From Turicibacter sp. UBA7094 (lineage in GTDB: Bacteria; Bacillota_I; Bacilli_A; MOL361; Turicibacteraceae): DNA of 7,075 nt. Shown piece by piece: positions 6,481 through 7,075 of the stretch (positions are counted from its first letter, which is position 1; each line of letters begins with the position of its first letter). The notes under the pieces were generated by a model. It saw only the letters and a list, made by a program, of their open reading frames with translations. It did no database searches and was not told the DNA's origin. The DNA is taken from positions 1-7,075 of the forward strand of contig DKYS01000067.1 of assembly GCA_002493395.1 (NCBI GenBank), in the 5' to 3' direction. Made by a program: the position numbers and the translations under genes.

Positions 6481-7075
6481 GATGCTTAGGGAAATTAAAT
6501 GTTACGGATGATTAATATATCGGTCGGTGTATTTAAATCAGATAATTAGCTCCTATAACTCAAGAAAATAAATGATTAATTGTAGTTATCTTTTTTACAA
6601 TTCTCTATACGAAGAGGCAGATATATCCACGGATTTTGATGAAAGTTGTCTAATGATATAGAATGAATTCCAATTAATAATCAATAACTTAAGAAAACCG
6701 ATAATGATTTAGCACAAGGTTTAAATTATTTTTATAGTTTCCTCATTATAAATATGAAGTAAAAAATCAAGGAGTTTTAAAGGCAGTAAATAGTACCTTA
6801 ATGACGATTATCACAACAATTTAAGATTCAACTTCTAGTAAAGTTTTTCAATATCAGATTAATCCTTGTAGAAGAAAAGGGAAGATGACTTTCGTTTGAA
6901 TTTCTAGGAGTGGGGAAGGTGAACTATTGGCTACTGCTAGGGATAGACCATGAGTACGTAGCGGGACATTCCACGTTTGAAGAGCAATTTATTGTTAAAG
7001 AGATAAATGAATTACTTCTTAATTTGTTTGCGGCAAATTAATTTTTTACTATTCATCAAAATTATAATATGCCTG
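6481..7075. other. Right flank with no intact large gene
   Basis: Nearly 600 bases after the prfA terminator hold no complete gene of normal size. On the + strand, open stretches with coding-like composition follow each other in different frames and are broken by stops. The first runs from 6572 to a TAG at 6659. The second, around 6741-6891, has an internal TAA and ends in TGA. The third runs from about 6889 to a TAA at 7039. This pattern fits a decayed gene, but I cannot name the family, and AT-rich non-coding sequence can give similar fragments. The last bases contain a TATAAT at 7063 without a clear -35 box. Confidence 0.45.
6919..7041 (+). CDS. Possible small protein (40 aa) or C-terminal gene remnant
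   Basis: A GTG at 6919 is preceded at 8 nt by AGGAG (6906-6910) and opens a 40-residue frame ending in TAA at 7039-7041. The product begins VNYWLLLGIDHEYVAGHS and ends in an amphipathic-looking helix rich in E, I and L (FEEQFIVKEINELLLNLF). The frame is open 10 codons further upstream, to a TGA at 6886-6888, so it may instead be the tail of a broken longer gene. I do not recognise a family. No signal peptide or metal-binding motif is evident. In favour of a real gene are the well-placed ribosome binding site and coding-like composition; against it are the short length and decayed surroundings. Confidence 0.3.
   Translation: MNYWLLLGIDHEYVAGHSTFEEQFIVKEINELLLNLFAAN

Noticed and set aside
6510..6540. 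CGGTCGGT tandem near 6522, resembling half of a TetR-type operator
   Set aside because: The matching inverted half is missing and no TetR gene is nearby; eight bases are too few to support an operator.
7063..7068. TATAAT near the right edge as a promoter
   Set aside because: There is no -35 hexamer at the proper distance and the window ends before any gene could be seen.
1..7075. CRISPR array, insertion sequence, prophage attachment site, tRNA or riboswitch
   Set aside because: I saw no spaced direct repeats, transposase motifs, terminal inverted repeats, cloverleaf or known riboswitch core on either strand.

Overview
The window comes from a low-GC, Gram-positive-type bacterium (Bacillota). 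The evidence is AT-rich codon choice, strong AGGAGG or GAGGTGA ribosome binding sites, sigma-A-type promoters, and the gene order yybS – gdpP – rplI – replicative helicase, which matches the Bacillus subtilis yybS-yybT-rplI-dnaC block. The protein sequences look more like a Turicibacter or Erysipelotrichia-type relative than a classical Bacillus, but that is an impression, not a demonstrated placement.

Layout. Positions 1-482 hold no intact gene. They contain a perfect 13-bp inverted repeat, a short possible remnant of a LacI-type helix-turn-helix, and, at the right end, an extended -10 promoter and a ribosome binding site for the first gene. From 483 to 5262 four genes run on the + strand and look like one transcription unit: a DUF2232/YybS multi-pass membrane protein, the c-di-AMP phosphodiesterase GdpP, ribosomal protein L9 (its ATG overlaps the gdpP stop), and the replicative DNA helicase (DnaB; called DnaC in B. 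subtilis). Next comes prfA (peptide chain release factor 1), with its own near-consensus promoter and a strong bidirectional terminator. Positions 6481-7075 hold no intact large gene. They contain stop-interrupted open stretches in three successive frames, ending in one 40-codon reading frame with a good ribosome binding site.

The genes are housekeeping functions: second-messenger turnover at the membrane, ribosome structure, replication fork unwinding and translation termination. The helicase motifs, the GGQ and PAT motifs of RF1, and the metal ligands of GdpP are all intact. I found no mobile element, CRISPR array, RNA gene or clear novel system. The points worth a second look are modest: an atypical second DHH motif in GdpP, a one-residue gap in the rRNA-binding loop of L9, the absence of prmC after prfA, a small dyad inside the prfA promoter, and the decayed-looking flanks.
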